NCBI GenBank assembly: GCA_036250195.1
Contig: JAVHZZ010000004.1
Span: 319,758,128-319,822,127 of the forward strand
DNA: 64,000 nucleotides
Origin: Mixophyes australis
Taxonomy: Eukaryota; Chordata; Amphibia; Anura; Limnodynastidae
Reading direction: 5' to 3'
Position 1 is the stretch's first letter. Each line of letters starts with the position of its first letter. Below are positions 11,665 through 24,020 of the stretch, in pieces. The notes beneath the pieces were generated by a model. It was not told the origin of the DNA. It saw only the letters and a program-made list of their open reading frames with translations, and made no database searches. The position numbers and the translations under genes are program-made.

Positions 11665-13975
11665 ATTTTTTGTCTGTATGAAGTTTTTTATTTTACATTG
11701 TTTGAAGGACGTTCAGCAGAGAAGCGCATTTGCCATTTGTAATAAAACAGCCTCCGCAGAATGTGCACTGCTTAAAAAAATGAGCAGCATTTCCTCAGCT
11801 CCAAATGTTCAACCAGACATAGCGCTAAAAAGTCATGGCTGGTTTTCACTGTAACAGGGAGACCACACGTGTGGCCTGGTCTTTTTACGGGGACATAAGG
11901 GCAAAGAACAGAGCGTTCCTCCCCAGACCCTCATCCCAGTGCTACTAAATATTAAAAAACCCTATCATAGTCCATCATAGTCCACATGGAAAATAAAATC
12001 TACTTTTACAGAAGGAGAATGCACAACAAGGCACATTCCTGAAAATACACTCTCTCCTTCCCTATATGTTGCTACAAAAATTTCATTCCACGAAATAAAA
12101 CACAGTTTCTGTTCCATATGCCTTTACTCTGCCCAAATCTTACCTTTTGTTCCTCCGCAAATGTGGTTCTCTTGCCCCGCTAACCTATGCACCGGCATTG
12201 TAGGTGCGCCTGAGCAAGTGAAGTTCAAAGCTGCATTTGTGCTGTGGAGCTAGCGTATGGCACTTTGTAAGTTACCTCGAATATGTTTTCATGAAATTGA
12301 ATGAAGTTGAAAAAGTTCTCAGCTGCAACAACAACAACAAAACCCAAAAGAAATTCTTTGTTATGTGTAAAATAAAATAAAACATAAATAACAAAAACAT
12401 TCAAAATGTAAAAAATAACTAAAATAAAGACTGAATAACCCCTTGGATGTGTGTTCTTTTCCATACTACTGCTTATGTCAACTGTGTTGTTCTTCACAGC
12501 TGCAGCAGCTGTTAAAAAATCAAGCCTTAACACTAAAATAAGCATGTACATGAAGGCTTACCCACGGTATATTGCTTATACTGCATGTCCTGTCAAGTTT
12601 TTCACAAGACTATTTTCAGAGATTTCAGTTGGGTTTTTTATCTTCCTGAATTATAGTTTCCATATTTGTTGCTGTTTATGAATGAAAGGTTGTCCAGAGC
12701 CACTCGCATTTATACAGTTATTTGACAGCACTCTCTTAAAATAAATATGGCATGACGTTGCACTAGCTGCATGACCTGAACTGCGATTACCTACCAATGT
12801 GGCTATAGAAATACTCTCTTAGCTCCCTGTAACACGACTGGTTTCTGTGTTCATAATAACTACTTTAACCTTTTCATTATATTCTGCAGTGATTTTGTGT
12901 GTACTCAGTTTTGCCCCCCAGCAGTAGATGCTTTTATGTTTGTAAAAGTAAAATAATGTTGTCTTTTCATCATTTAATGTGTTTAGCCATCTTTATGGTA
13001 TGATACAATGGACTTCATTTGTCTGTTTTTTTTTGTCTGTAGAATAAGCATTTCTGTACTGCGCCTGTGTACCAAAAATATGAAGTATGTAGTTTCGGTC
13101 TCATCTTACACTTACCACAGGGAAAGGAAGCGGCAGACATTGTAGGATACGAGTACAGTAAAGGCATGGTCTTGTAGACGCAACTGAGATAGACCTGGAC
13201 AGGGACACAAGCCTCTTGCGGGTACCATAGGGTGGGTACAATGTATGCAGTGATGATGACAAGCAGCAGCATTAGCTACCTTCTGATTGGCTGTTTGCAT
13301 CTTGACCCCTCCCACTGGTAGTAATTAATTAATTTGTGGGAAAGCTATATTATATAAGGTTGCAGCAGTCTATTGGCATTACTTCATTGATGTATCCATT
13401 TCATTCTTATAAAGGAAAACGACAGGTGTTTGTATTTAATTTAATCTGTACTTTTATTTTGTATTTGTGTCTGTATTTCATTTTATTTACTACATTTTAC
13501 ATGATAAATGCGACTTTCACATTTATTGATAACACTGTGCAGACACGATGCTCTTTTATGTATGGCATCTCATTACAGTATTATATTATGTACAAACAGG
13601 GTAATGAGAATTGTGTATGTGCTAGTAACACTGTCAGAAAACATCTCTACACTATCTCTCGGCTATTGTGTAAGTGTTTACACCTGTTACTCCTGACGTA
13701 CATATTGCGCACATTCTAGTGTTGTAAAGTCATACACATGATGAGATGCCTCAGAATGAGTATATGAAAGTAAATATGCTATTTTATGCGTGTGTCTTTG
13801 CTGCCTATATTCGGGGTGTAAATATGTTCAGCTCTACATGGGACTCAATATTTATGTTGACATCAAAGACATATGCATCCTCTATAGTCCAATAATTAAT
13901 GTATAATATAATTTATATGATGTGGACTGAAAACTGTAAAAGTCTGCAATTTATATATATATAACAAATATATTA

Positions 13976-13977
<2 letters not shown>
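11665..13977. other. intergenic DNA without recognised features
   Basis: AT-rich, with some CAA/TTG-rich patches near 12330. ORFs at 12225-12551 (minus) and 13336-13719 (plus) are hydrophobic but show no recognisable domain, promoter or splice structure, so they are not called. Confidence 0.45.

Positions 13978-14032
<55 letters not shown>
13978..14032. repeat. (TA)n microsatellite
   Basis: An almost pure TA tract, directly followed by a SINE 3' end. Confidence 0.95.
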
Positions 14033-14035
<3 letters not shown>

Positions 14036-14037
<2 letters not shown>

Positions 14038-14134
14038 GACTGATGTGAATGAGTTCTTTGTACAGCGCTGCGGAATTAGTGGCGCTATATATATAAATAA
14101 AGAAATGATGATGATGATGATGATGATGATGATA
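14036..14134 (+). mobile_element. SINE 3' end with (GATG)/(GAT)n tail
   Basis: ACTGATGTGAATGAG, then TTCTTTGTACAGCGCTGCGG, then AATTAGTGGCGCTATATA and a GATGAT tail: the 3' part of the SINE seen more completely at 14233 and 58772. The tail matches that of the L2 LINE at 7671. Confidence 0.8.
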
Positions 14135-14232
14135 TTGAAGCCTTATTAAATCTTTGTGTTGTGATATTTTTGATGCTGTATATTTGCCAAAAATCTTGCT
14201 TGTCATTGCATATAAGGCAGCAGTGCATATAA

Positions 14233-14470
14233 GTGGCACGGTGGTTAGCACTGCTGCTTCACAGCGCTGGTGTCATGGGTTTCCTTTCGACCAGGGCCCT
14301 ATCTGTGTAGAGTTTTAATGTTCTCCCCATGTTTGCGTGGGTGTTCTACAGGTGTGTTTTATTGAGTTTAGACTGTAAGCTCCAATGAGCCAGGGACTGA
14401 TTGGAATGATTACATATTCTCTGTACAGCTCTGCAAAATATGTCACTATATAAATAAATGATAACAATAA
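14233..14470 (+). mobile_element. tRNA-headed SINE, near full length with internal deletion
   Basis: The head GTGGCACGGTGGTTAGCACT is tRNA-like (A-box region), followed by a decayed B box (GTCATGGGTTTCC). The body contains CTGTGTAGAGT and TTCTCCCCATGTTTGCGTGG. The 3' segment reads GACTGTAAGCTCCAATGAGC with CTGTACAGCTCTGC and ends in ATAAATAAATGATAAC. Compared with the copy at 58772 it lacks the ACTCCAAAAACATACT segment, so it carries an internal deletion. Confidence 0.8.
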
Positions 14471-15639
14471 TTGGTATTATTGTGGAATAATATATAAACA
14501 AATTTACAAACTTAAGAATGATTGCAATAAAAAACAATAAAGAGCAATGACTGCACTGATGGTGAATGGGTTAACCTGACAAAGGAAACATTTGATTCTA
14601 CAAATCGACTTTACATTTTAGTTTCATGATGCATTTCATTGGAAAGTACTTGAGCATTTTTTTCCATTTTTGCAGGCATACTGATGTAAAAAATAAAGTC
14701 TTGGATGTCTTCCATTGTGATTTTCTAAGAACTGCTCTATTATACAGCACTGAAAATTAGGATGACTACAACAGAGACTTTTTCTTGCTTGTTAGACACT
14801 TGTAAAAGTAATGTGTGTATCTGTTGCTCAGTGATGTTAAAATATTTCATTATGCATTATTTCATTTATATAGACATACACAGTGGTCAAAGTGGAAATT
14901 TAGAAGTGGTTGTATGGAAATGTAGAAGTGACGGTATGTAAAATGTAATGGTAATGTAAGTGAAGGGAACTTGATAGTTTTACAATGAAGGCAGTAGGAG
15001 AAGGGACGATATGACATACCACCGTATACACCCGGACTTCCACCACTGGACATACATGTATGCGTAAAAGTGTGTTTGGCTATTGTCAAGTATATTCTAC
15101 CAAGCTAGCCTGGTCTAATTTACTTTACACTGTGTGTACACAAACACACACTTGTTTTTATTATATCGTGAGGGCCCGTGTCTGAAATATGCCACTCCTT
15201 TCCTAATGCCCTGTCCACAAGACAATCATATGGGTAAGTTTAGGAACTGCTTGTCACCACAGTTGAGATGTTCAGTTTGACTTTGATCAATGAATTGACA
15301 TGAACTGCATGGGGGGGAAGTTTCATGTATTGTGGCCATCTGAGACCATCCATACATCCATATACATGACACCTAGCCATGGCTAGTCAAAAAGGTTACA
15401 GTCATAGTCAACCACTGTGTATCATGGTCGAGCATACATATGAGCCTGCTGTTCCACTGACATCTGGTGGTGGCACACACTTTCTCCTCTACATCAGAAA
15501 CACACACACAGCAGGATAGCTAATGCCACTATTCAGTTTCAGACTGTGCTGTTGAACTTACAAGTAGAGATCCTACATAAAGAGCGCATTTTGCTATATG
15601 TTATCCACAATATTGGGTCTTACCTGGCTTCAACTTCAC
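14471..15639. other. intergenic DNA without recognised features
   Basis: Nothing recognised. Short ORFs here have no family resemblance. Confidence 0.45.
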
Positions 15640-17300
15640 TCCCCAGTATTGGATTGAAAAGCAAAAACAATTTTTAGGATGGGGTCTTATTGTCATTTAC
15701 AGAACATACTTAAAGTCATCCTCCTTACTAAGTTGTCTGTATCTACTTCCTCAGAGACAACCTACTTTCTCCTCCACAGTATGTCGCTTTCCAGGTCATT
15801 GTCCCATCAAAATCTTTCTTGGCAAGTCTCTTCCTTGTGGGTGGATATATCCCCCTCTCTACCAAAGACTCAAGTGGTGTCTGGTTACATCAAGGAGAAT
15901 TTTGGAGGGATTCATCTGAAAGTCGTCCTCTCCATCTGGGACAGGCTTCTGCTTTGTGCAAAGAAAAATATGGATATCTATGCCCTTTCTTAGTGTATTG
16001 TGGACTTAATACCATCATGGTGAAGAATTGCTACCCACTAACTCTAATCTTGTAATTATTCAACAACATCAAATGGGCTTCTATTTTCAACAAACTGGAT
16101 CTTTGTGGTGCTTATAACCTGATCCATACAAGGAAGGGTTATGAATTGAAGACTGCCTTCAATACATCCACTATGAATATTTAGACATGCCCTTTCGGTT
16201 GTGTAACTCCACAGCAGTTTTTCAAAATTCTGTCAATTAAATCTTTCGAGACCTATTCTAACGATTTGTGATTGTTTATCTTGATGATATCTTCATGATC
16301 TATATTCATTTTCTCCAGTGATATTCAGCTCCATAGGAGGCATGTTGCAGAGTTTCTCACCTGGCTCAGATCTCATCAAGTCATCTATTCTGTAAACTCA
16401 AGAAATGTGTCATTAAACAACATTGTATACCCTTTTTTGGGTACTTTGTCTCCAGCACAGGTCTTCAAATGGTTATAGAAAAAGTGCAATCAATTGTATA
16501 TTGGTCTCAATATGCTTCAGCGATGATTATGATTTGCAAAATATTATCATTAATTAATTTGAGGATAGTCTACTATAGTTGCTCCTCTCACTGCCTTGAC
16601 CCGAAAAAGTATTTCTGCATCCTAAAACAGGCTTTCGTCTCATCTCCTATGCCCAAAATGCCTGATACTTCACTGCTATTTTTCTTGAAGTGGATGCTTC
16701 TTCAGCAGGAGTGGGTGCTTCATTCTTGCGGGTTCTTTTTCTGCAGGGTTCTCCGCACTGAAAGCATTTTTTGCTATTGGAGATAAGGAACTGTTAACCA
16801 TTAAGTTAGGAATGGAGGCATCTCTTGGAGAGGCCAATCTTTCCACTTACTGTGAACACTGACTATAAGAACCTTCTTTATCTACAGAGGGCTCAGTAAT
16901 AACAATTTGACCAAACTTAAAAAAATATGAGGTGGATGCCTTGTCTCGTTCACTTCTGACAGTGTGTCCTCTTCTGAGAACCACCTAATCCCAACTGTAT
17001 TCACCTTCCACCGTAACCACTTCCGTCATCACTCCTCCCAGGAATACAGTTTTTCTTCAAGTTCTGGAGGTCTCTTTGTAAGTGCTTCAATGTCCAACTC
17101 AATTTCTCTATGACTTACCACCTTCAGTCAAATGGAATGATTGAGAGGATCAACCAGGTAGAAGAATATATATCAAGGTGACTGGAGGGATTTTGTACCC
17201 TGGGCAGAATTGACCCACAATAGCCATTTAATGAAGCCGCTTCTTTCTTATCATTCTTCATGAATATGGATGCCAGCCTTTCTACCTAAACTCGCATCTC
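15640..17300 (+). pseudogene. decayed Ty3/gypsy pol (RT-RNase H-integrase)
   Basis: Shifted plus-strand frames follow gypsy pol in order. SGYIKENFGGIHLKVVL (15880-15935) and NKLDLCGAYNLIH (about 16090) belong to RT. VYLDDIF (about 16275) is the RT catalytic box. LEVDASSAGVGA (about 16690) and TDYKNLLYLQ (about 16860) are RNase H, and EVDALSRS (about 16930) closes it. YHLQSNGMIERINQ (about 17120) and WAEL (about 17205) are integrase. Many stops and frameshifts make it inactive. No LTRs were found at its ends. The motifs closely parallel those of the intact pol at 38-41 kb, so it is probably an old member of the same broad group. Confidence 0.85.
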
Positions 17301-17399
17301 TGCCAAATTCCGAGGTACTTAGGGGCTAATGTATTTGTGTGGAATGGTCTTTTATAGTCTGTTTTGTAAGGGTGGTCATGGAATTGTTGCATTTTGTGC

Positions 17400-18657
17400 A
17401 GTGATAGAAATATTTCTGATGTTAATCATGGACAGCTAATTGGGTTTCTCAGGACTTGTTTTGGGGAGGTGATTAGAAACAAGCATATTTTTCAGGTTTC
17501 ATGCTCGTATAAAGGTGGTTCATCTTTTTGGTATCATATCAAGTATTCCCTGTTCATATTGCCTTTATTTTTTCCAGTGCTTTCTTTCCTTTATCATACC
17601 CTTTTTCTGCAAACTGAGTTTTAAGAAATTTGCTTTGTTTCTCAAAAGTTGTGAACTTCGAACAGTTCCTTCTGACAATTTAGACCAAAGGGATGTTGTT
17701 GAATCAATTTTTGTGATGGTTGCTCATTGCCAACATAATGCTGTTAACATCAACAGGTTTGAAGTGTGTTTCTGTCTCTATTTTGTTATTTATGATAGTG
17801 ATCTCAAGATTCAGAAATGTGACTCTTTGGTCGCTGGTCTTGGTGGCAAATTCTTGTTTTTTAGATTCTAGTACATTAATATTTTCTATAAAAGTGAAAA
17901 GGGGTTCTTTAGTGCCCTTCGAGATGAATATGATGTTGTCTATGTACCTCCGCCATAGGACCTAGTTCAAGAACAAGTGGTATACTCCTCCCTCCCTCAT
18001 AAAAGATTTGTGCAGCTGGTTGCAAACTTAGTTCCCATGGCGGTGCCTTGTACCTGTAGAAAATGGGAGTCTTCAAACCAAAAATGATTATGGGTAAGTA
18101 TGAATTTTATACTATTTAAAATAAAGTTGATCTGTTCCTGTGGGAGATGTCTAGCCTTCTCCAAGAATAATTTTACACTTTCTATACCTTGTTTGTGATT
18201 TATAGTGTTGTATAATGATTTAACCTAACTGGTACCTAAAATGTAATGCGGTTCCTTTTTTTGTCTGATCTTGTTGCTGTAGGATTTGGGTGGTGTCTTT
18301 AAGATAAGACTTTTGTTCTTGTATGAAATCCTGTAAATAGCGATATATATATATATAATGGGACAGATTTGTGGTGAGTGAGTTAATGCCTGGGCAGCCT
18401 TGTGGGTTTTTTGAATTTATGTGTATTTTCGGAAGATAAAAAAACTGATCATTTGGGATGTGGTATAGAAAGAAATTTAAATTTAAATTTGTATACAGTA
18501 TTCCCATGTCAAAACCTTTTTTTAAGATGGACATATAGTTCTTTTTTGTATTTTAATACAGGGTTAGTCATGAGAATCTCAAATCTCTCCTTGTCATGTA
18601 ATAGGCAATATACGCCTTTTTGAGGTAATCATCTTTGTTCAGTACAACGATCCCACA
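17400..18657 (-). pseudogene. Penelope-like element reverse transcriptase, degenerate
   Basis: On the minus strand the PLE RT order is clear. GIVVLNKDDYLKKAYIAYY lies at about 18655-18600. FYLPKIHINSK, the LPKIH block diagnostic of PLEs, is near 18440, followed by a GINSLT block and SYLKDTTQILQ near 18310-18280. QVQGTAMGTKFA is near 18040, WRRYIDNIIFI (RT active site, second catalytic Asp replaced by Asn) near 17950, THFKPVDVNS near 17770 and EKQSKFL near 17630. Stops interrupt it and the catalytic change alone would disable it. The N-terminal part of the same element continues at 21957, after an insertion. Confidence 0.85.
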
Positions 18658-18848
18658 AGGAAAAAAAACAAAACCTCTATGAATGGCGCCCAATTAATAA
18701 AAAATCTAGAATATAATAGAAATCAATTAAATAAAGCAGCTGCAAAAGGAGATTGCTACACTCCGCCAATAGAAACAACCAAAGACGAAAAATGCAGCGC
18801 TAAAAGTACATATATAAATAAATAAAACTTCTGCCCTGGAGTAAAATA

Positions 18849-19352
18849 CATAAGGAATTCAATTGATATTAGACATCAATTGAAAGGAGTAGTATGTGGG
18901 GCACTCCTGTCCATAGAAATTTTGATTCATAAAATCAACTTTATTAGTAATTGAGTTAAAATTCGGGCAAATATCAGATATCATAGGACTAGGCGAATTG
19001 TTAAAAAATATAGAAGTGCAAAAGATAAGAAAACAGTGTAGACAAGAATAAAATAGACCCCTAGAAAGAGCCAAATAGATTATTATTATTATTAGTTGAT
19101 TACTTCATTCATAGATTGAAAATGTAGCTGAATCAATAATAATTGATTTCTTCTGATTTATCCATTATCAGAATCGTGCACCGTTAACCAGGTTAGCTCA
19201 TATATTTAATCTCATTAAAATACTTCTTACAGTATATGCAGATACTGTTGTATCAGTTGGGGATAACTATCAATTCCCCATAGGTCTAGATATCAGTATA
19301 TGTGCATATATAACGTTCATTCATATTTTATTGTTGCATCCTTCATTGACTA
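18849..19352 (+). repeat. left arm of ~0.5-kb inverted repeat
   Basis: From TAAGGAATTC to CATTGACTA this arm matches the complement of 19933-20447 with only scattered differences (for example in a TTA-microsatellite stretch near 19085). The arms enclose a 580-bp spacer. Confidence 0.9.
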
Positions 19353-19903
19353 GAGGAAAAGGATAGGCTTGGGTCAGTAGGGCAGGATACAAGATTAAAG
19401 TTGTCAAATAGTCTCCAGTTAGGGCATGATTGCCCTTGTGTGTGTTATAGGTTTGTTAAGCAGATTCTTTATTGTTCTATCACACAGAGAATCAAAACAC
19501 ATCCGCAAAATATGATCTCCGTTAGTAGTAAGCAATAAATTTGCAATCGGAGTGTGAGGAAGCATCACATATTGATCATTATAATACGGGAGGAATGTCC
19601 TTGCTGTTAAACAGTTATAGCAGGAGATACTCTTAACCTTGTCCCTATATAGTGGATCCAATGTTAATGAAGTGGCCCACCTTGGTTGTAATAACACATA
19701 TACTGTGCGGAACTACCTATACACTTCACCGAGATTAACCGGCACAAGACCTATCGTCCCTATTTTCTAAAAGGATTGCTAGCATGTCAGAATGAACCTG
19801 CTGGGTATGATTATAGTAAACTTGGTCTCCGGCACAGTCGCAGGAAAATCCCGCTGACCGGCTCCCTAGTTCTGGGTCTGTGACGTAACACGTCACGCTA
19901 CCC

Positions 19904-19930
19904 GACGTACGTTTCGCCCTATCGGCTTCC
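19904..19930 (-). other. hammerhead-like half core (PLE signature)
   Basis: On the minus strand AAGCCGATAGGGCGAAACGT is followed by ACGTC. This matches the stem II / GAAA / minimal stem III / GUC part of PLE hammerheads. The CUGANGA box that should precede it reads CTATGGG, so it is probably not catalytic. It sits at the inner edge of the right inverted-repeat arm. Confidence 0.4.
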
Positions 19931-19932
19931 CA

Positions 19933-20447
19933 TAGTCAATGAAGGATGCAACAATAAAATATGAATGAACGTTATATATGCACATATACTGATATCTAGA
20001 CCTATGGGGAATTGATAGTTATCCCCAACTGATACAACAGTATCTGCATATACTGTAAGAAGTATTTTAACGAGATTAAATATATGAGCTAACCTGGTTT
20101 CACGGTGCACGATTCTGATAATGAATAAATCAGAAGAAATCAATTATTATTGATTCAGCTACATTTTCAATCTATGAATGAAGTAATCAACTAAAAATAA
20201 TAATAATAATAATCTATTTGACCGGCTCTTTCTAGGGGTCTATTTTATTCTTGTCTACACTGTTTTCTTATCTTTTGCACTTCTATATTTTTTAACAATT
20301 CGCCTAGTCCTATGATATCTGATATATGCCTGAATTTTTAACTCAATTACTAATAAAGTTGATTTTATGAATCAAAATTTCTATGGACAGGAGTGCCCCA
20401 CATACTACTCCTTTCAGTTGATGTCTAATATCAATTGAATTCCTTAT
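19933..20447 (-). repeat. right arm of ~0.5-kb inverted repeat
   Basis: Complement of the arm at 18849-19352, in the order expected for a foldback. A slightly longer TAA-microsatellite stretch near 20200 accounts for part of the length difference. Confidence 0.9.
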
Positions 20448-20586
20448 ATATTCTAGATTCATCTAGTCTAGGGAGCACCCCCTCATATTATGTATTATAT
20501 TTAATGAGGTTGTCCTTACCTTAGAGCGGATTGGTAATCCCTTCTTTTTCTCTGGAGTAAAATACACAAGGGATGGTCTCACAGTC

Positions 20587-20590
<4 letters not shown>

Positions 20591-20634
<44 letters not shown>

Positions 20635-21030
20635 AGTTAACCCGTGCATGATACTCATGCATTCTAGTCAAATCAAGCTACTTAAGGTGTTAAAAAGGTT
20701 CTTGTCATGCATTTGGGCCTAGCCCAGGCCTCCCCAGGGGAAGAGCGTTACTTTCCGACGCAAGCGCCCTTTTTTAACGTGGTTTTGTCCACATGTCACC
20801 ACCTCATCATTTTTCTCCATCACCTCATCCTTCATCTTCATCGCCACATCCTTCATCAAGCTACTTAAGGTGTTAAAAACTCCCCACTGTCACCCCCGGC
20901 AACCACCAACCACTCCCAACTGTCACTTCTCCTTCAAGAAATATATAGGTCAGTGTATAACTCTGCCCAGCAGGTGGTGCTGCAGCTTGGTTTTTTTTTT
21001 CCCACACACGCCACTAGGCATTTATGTAGT

Positions 21031-21061
<31 letters not shown>
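20591..21061. repeat. interspersed repeat bounded by two (TA)n tracts
   Basis: A roughly 400-bp, GC-richer segment (about 20640-21025) lies between TA tracts at 20591-20631 and 21033-21061. A direct repeat ATCAAGCTACTTAAGGTGTT occurs near 20676 and again near 20857, with pyrimidine-rich CATCACCTCATCCTTCATC-like text between. Placement inside a TA tract suggests an element preferring AT microsatellites, but the family is not identified. Confidence 0.5.
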
Positions 21062-21064
<3 letters not shown>

Positions 21065-21956
21065 TTTATTAAAATTCATAAAAAATATATGCACATGAAT
21101 AAGAGTCAATATAGCAACCCTATAAATCATTAATATGTGACTGGATAAAATAGATATACACACAGACCGCTATTAAGTTACCAGTGAAATATATATGAAG
21201 AAGTCCTAATTAATGTGTAACTGTGGGCCCACACAAGTATATTCAGTTGGAAAAATGTAGCATAAATGGGTTTTAGTCTTAATTATTCACTTGTAGTGGA
21301 ATAATAAATAAATCCAGACAAAAATCATGGATGAATCCAATCATATAAAGGTGGATCTAATGAATAATAGAAATGGCATGATGTATTCATAGATGTAAAA
21401 AGCTTGAAATGCAATTGTATGATATTCAAATATCCAGACCCCACTGAGGACCAATCCGAAATAGATGGCCTAATGATGCATATAGCAAATGTCCACGGAT
21501 ACGCACAGATGGTAGTGCGCAGTTTTAGCATTAAGGGCAGCTGGGGCCACTCAGAATAACCAGTTGTCAGCTCTTACCTGTCAATCCGGTATATACCTGG
21601 GTCCCCAGGCTGACAACACAGATGCAGATAGAATGGGAAGTCAGTGGAAAACATACTCTGTCATCTGTCCCGAATGAATCCAAACAATGGATAGAATCTA
21701 CACACATGCGTGAAAGAGTAATTGTAATTGGATGTAACTTGCGCTGTATACTCAGCTTGTGTGCTCGGGGAATCCAGAACTTCACAATGCTGCGGCGTTC
21801 ATACAGTCTAGAGATATTCAATAGTAATGTTTACATCCATAATGCCAAAATAATGTCCACAAACGATGATGAGATCACTAGTATGAGGAATTCCAAACAA
21901 GTTCACTAAATACGAAATACACAAAGGTAATTTTATCAGAGGGAAATCAACTGTCT

Positions 21957-22142
21957 CACACCCTTTATCCGCTGTTTTTATTACTCTAAAGTGAGTAGAA
22001 GACAAATCTTTTAAAGCATTTTTCTCTTTTTTTGTTAGGTTCTGTCTTTGTCTTGTTTGATTTGTCTTAATTTTGTCATCCTTTACTATTTTTTCGAAGA
22101 TAGAGCTATAACTTCCTTTAATGTAGGAAGGATACAAGTTGG
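21957..22142 (-). pseudogene. Penelope-like element, N-terminal segment (part 2)
   Basis: Minus-strand frame reading NLTKKEKNALKDLSSTHFRV and then IKTADKG matches the conserved segment just upstream of RT in PLEs. At 21957 the frame meets the 3.3-kb insert; the RT part resumes at 18657. Its upstream end is cut at 22143 by the insertion of a solo LTR. Confidence 0.8.
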
Positions 22143-22362
22143 AGGTATGTCACGGGCACTAGGAGTCTTTACCCAGGGATCACCAGGTGATAGGCTTACC
22201 AGAGCAGTATAGGTGGTGATATGGTACTCTGGTAGCAGGGTGATCACGGAACAGGAAATAGCAGATGATGGAGATGCTCAGGAAAGTCTATGACTAGCAG
22301 CACTGGTAATATGGATGTAGTAATACACGAGGAACTGTATGGACAAAGGACAAGTGAAGGTA

Positions 22363-22660
22363 GTCAGTGGTCTGCGGTAGCAAGTTGTACCACTGCTATA
22401 GTGAGGAGGAATGTCCAACAGAAACGAGGAGGTGATGAGAGTCAGCGGTCTGTGGATAGCAAGTTGTACCGCTGTCTGAGTGAAGGAATGGAATCCAAGT
22501 GGAGGTATCCGGGGAGTCAGTGGTCTGCGTTAGCAAGTTGTACCACTGCTATGTGAGAGGATACTGGAACAGGTGACACAGGAAACAGGGATCAGTGGTC
22601 TGCCTCTAGCAAGTTGTACCACTGAATATATATGTGAGGAGGAGCACGGGGAGAGACTGC
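22363..22660. repeat. tandem array, about 76-bp period, 4 units
   Basis: Units start near 22363, 22441, 22516 and 22591. Each contains CAGTGGTCTG...TAGCAAGTTGTACCACTG with variation. It lies in the 3' half of the LTR as transcribed. Confidence 0.85.
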
Positions 22661-23383
22661 AATACAGGAGATACACGGGCACCTTAACCTTGATCCACAA
22701 TAACATGCACAATATATAAATGACAGAACAGCACTGCAATAATAGAAAGTCACTTGAGGTAATCCGGCACAAGATAACACAGTCAATGATGGCAATAGTC
22801 TCAGTGGATAGTAAACTCCAAAGGAGAACCAACACAGTCCAGCAAGATATGCAATACACCAGCACAGTCAATGAGAAGTATGCATACCGTGGTTCAGAAG
22901 CAGGCTGTCAGACAGGAGTGCAGAGATACCTGAACGGCTGGAGGCCGGCAGGATGCGAAGTTCCTGGAGGGGTGAAGCGGTAGTCAAGTAGGTGCAGCGC
23001 ACAGGTAGGTAGACCAGCAGGGGAACAAATACTCAGGAAGCAGTAGTATGTAGAACTGGACTCCTGGAGGACACTGAAGAGTAGCGATGGTCTAGATGCG
23101 ATGAAAGTAGTGAGGCGCAGATCCGATGCAGACTGGCGAGTAGAGACCAGCGGGAACACGGGAAAGCACGGAGAGCGGATCAGCTGTTGTAGGACGAGTA
23201 GAGCTGAGGAGTAGCAGCAGCAGGACTCTGCAGATACACGGAGGTAGCCGATAGCAACCAGCAGGTGCAGTAACAATGAAACACGGAAGAGCAGAGCTGA
23301 GCTGGAACTGTTGAGCACGGAGAGTAGCGGATAGGAATCAGTTGTAGCAGTCTCGAGGAAACACGGGAGAGATGAGATGAGCT

Positions 23384-23700
23384 GAAGACTGAAGCGCACG
23401 GAGGCAGCGGATAGGAATCAGCCAAACAGTCATGATGATACACAGGTGAGTTGAAGTAGATTGAAGACTGTAGTGCACGGAGGCAGCGGATAGGAATCAG
23501 CTAACAGTCACGATGATATATAGCAGAGTTGAAGTGGCTTGAAGACTGTAGTGCACGGAGGCAGCGGATAGGAATCAGCTAACAGTCACGATGATACACA
23601 GCAGAGTTGAAGTGGCTTGAAGACTGTAGTGCACGGAGGCAGCGGATAGGAATCAGCTAACAGTCACGATGATACACAGGAGGGTTGAAGTGGTGTGGAA
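23384..23700. repeat. tandem array, 78-79-bp period, 4 units
   Basis: Units begin GAAGACTG at 23384, 23463, 23541 and 23619, each with GCACGGAGGCAGCGGATAGG and AATCAGC. A second micro-array follows at about 23686-23760: three copies of a 26-27-bp unit containing GGAAACCACAGG. Confidence 0.9.
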
Positions 23701-24020
23701 ACCACAGGAGTAGAAGTGGTCTGGAAACCACAGGGGTAGAAGTGGTTTGGAAACCACAGGAATCAGCAGCGCTGAATACACGAGGAAACACAGGAACACC
23801 TTCAGAGGCTCATGGGGAATGAGACTCCAAGATCAGGCAACGTGGTATTGACCACAGGTGCTTAATATAGGGAGTGTTGCCTGATCTGCCAATTAAGTTA
23901 AAGGGACAGGTACTGAAGGGTTTGAAAGGGCTGCGCATGCGCAGATTCTCAGGATGGAGGACGACCACGGTTCCTAAATGTCCGGGAAGAAGCACTCACA
24001 GTCCGGTGAGTGACAAGGTA

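Larger units (their letters stand above)
18658..21956. mobile_element. 3.3-kb insertion splitting the PLE, itself PLE-terminal-repeat-like
   Basis: The PLE coding sequence breaks off at 18657 and resumes at 21957. The 4-bp word CACA is present on both sides (18654-18657, 21957-21960), and removing one copy plus the insert restores reading continuity. The insert holds a GGCGCCC string near 18685, a large inverted repeat, a GAAACGTACGTC hammerhead-like half-core and two (TA)n tracts. I found no coding region in it. It may be a non-autonomous PLE or a composite of several insertions. Confidence 0.6.
22148..24015 (-). mobile_element. solo LTR of gypsy type, 1,868 bp, inserted in the PLE
   Basis: TG...CA ends with a perfect 5-bp duplication AGGTA (22143-22147 and 24016-24020). 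On the minus strand it starts TGTCACTCACCGGACTGTGA, passes a GCGCATGCGCAG GC-rich stretch, and has a TATATTAAG box near 23875. About 30 nt on lies TGCCTGATCTTGGAGT, a likely RNA start. The first bases resemble those of the LTR at 36738 (TGTCACTCACTGGACT), so the two are probably related families. Two internal tandem arrays enlarge it. No genes are inside. Confidence 0.9.

Noticed and set aside
12225..12551. 108-residue hydrophobic minus-strand ORF
   Set aside because: No recognisable family, no supporting signals, AT-rich context; length is within chance expectation.
13336..13719. 127-residue plus-strand ORF
   Set aside because: Hydrophobic, low complexity, no motif; treated as chance.
22290..23443. 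Several serine/cysteine-rich ORFs
   Set aside because: They fall in the tandem arrays and body of the solo LTR at 22148-24015.
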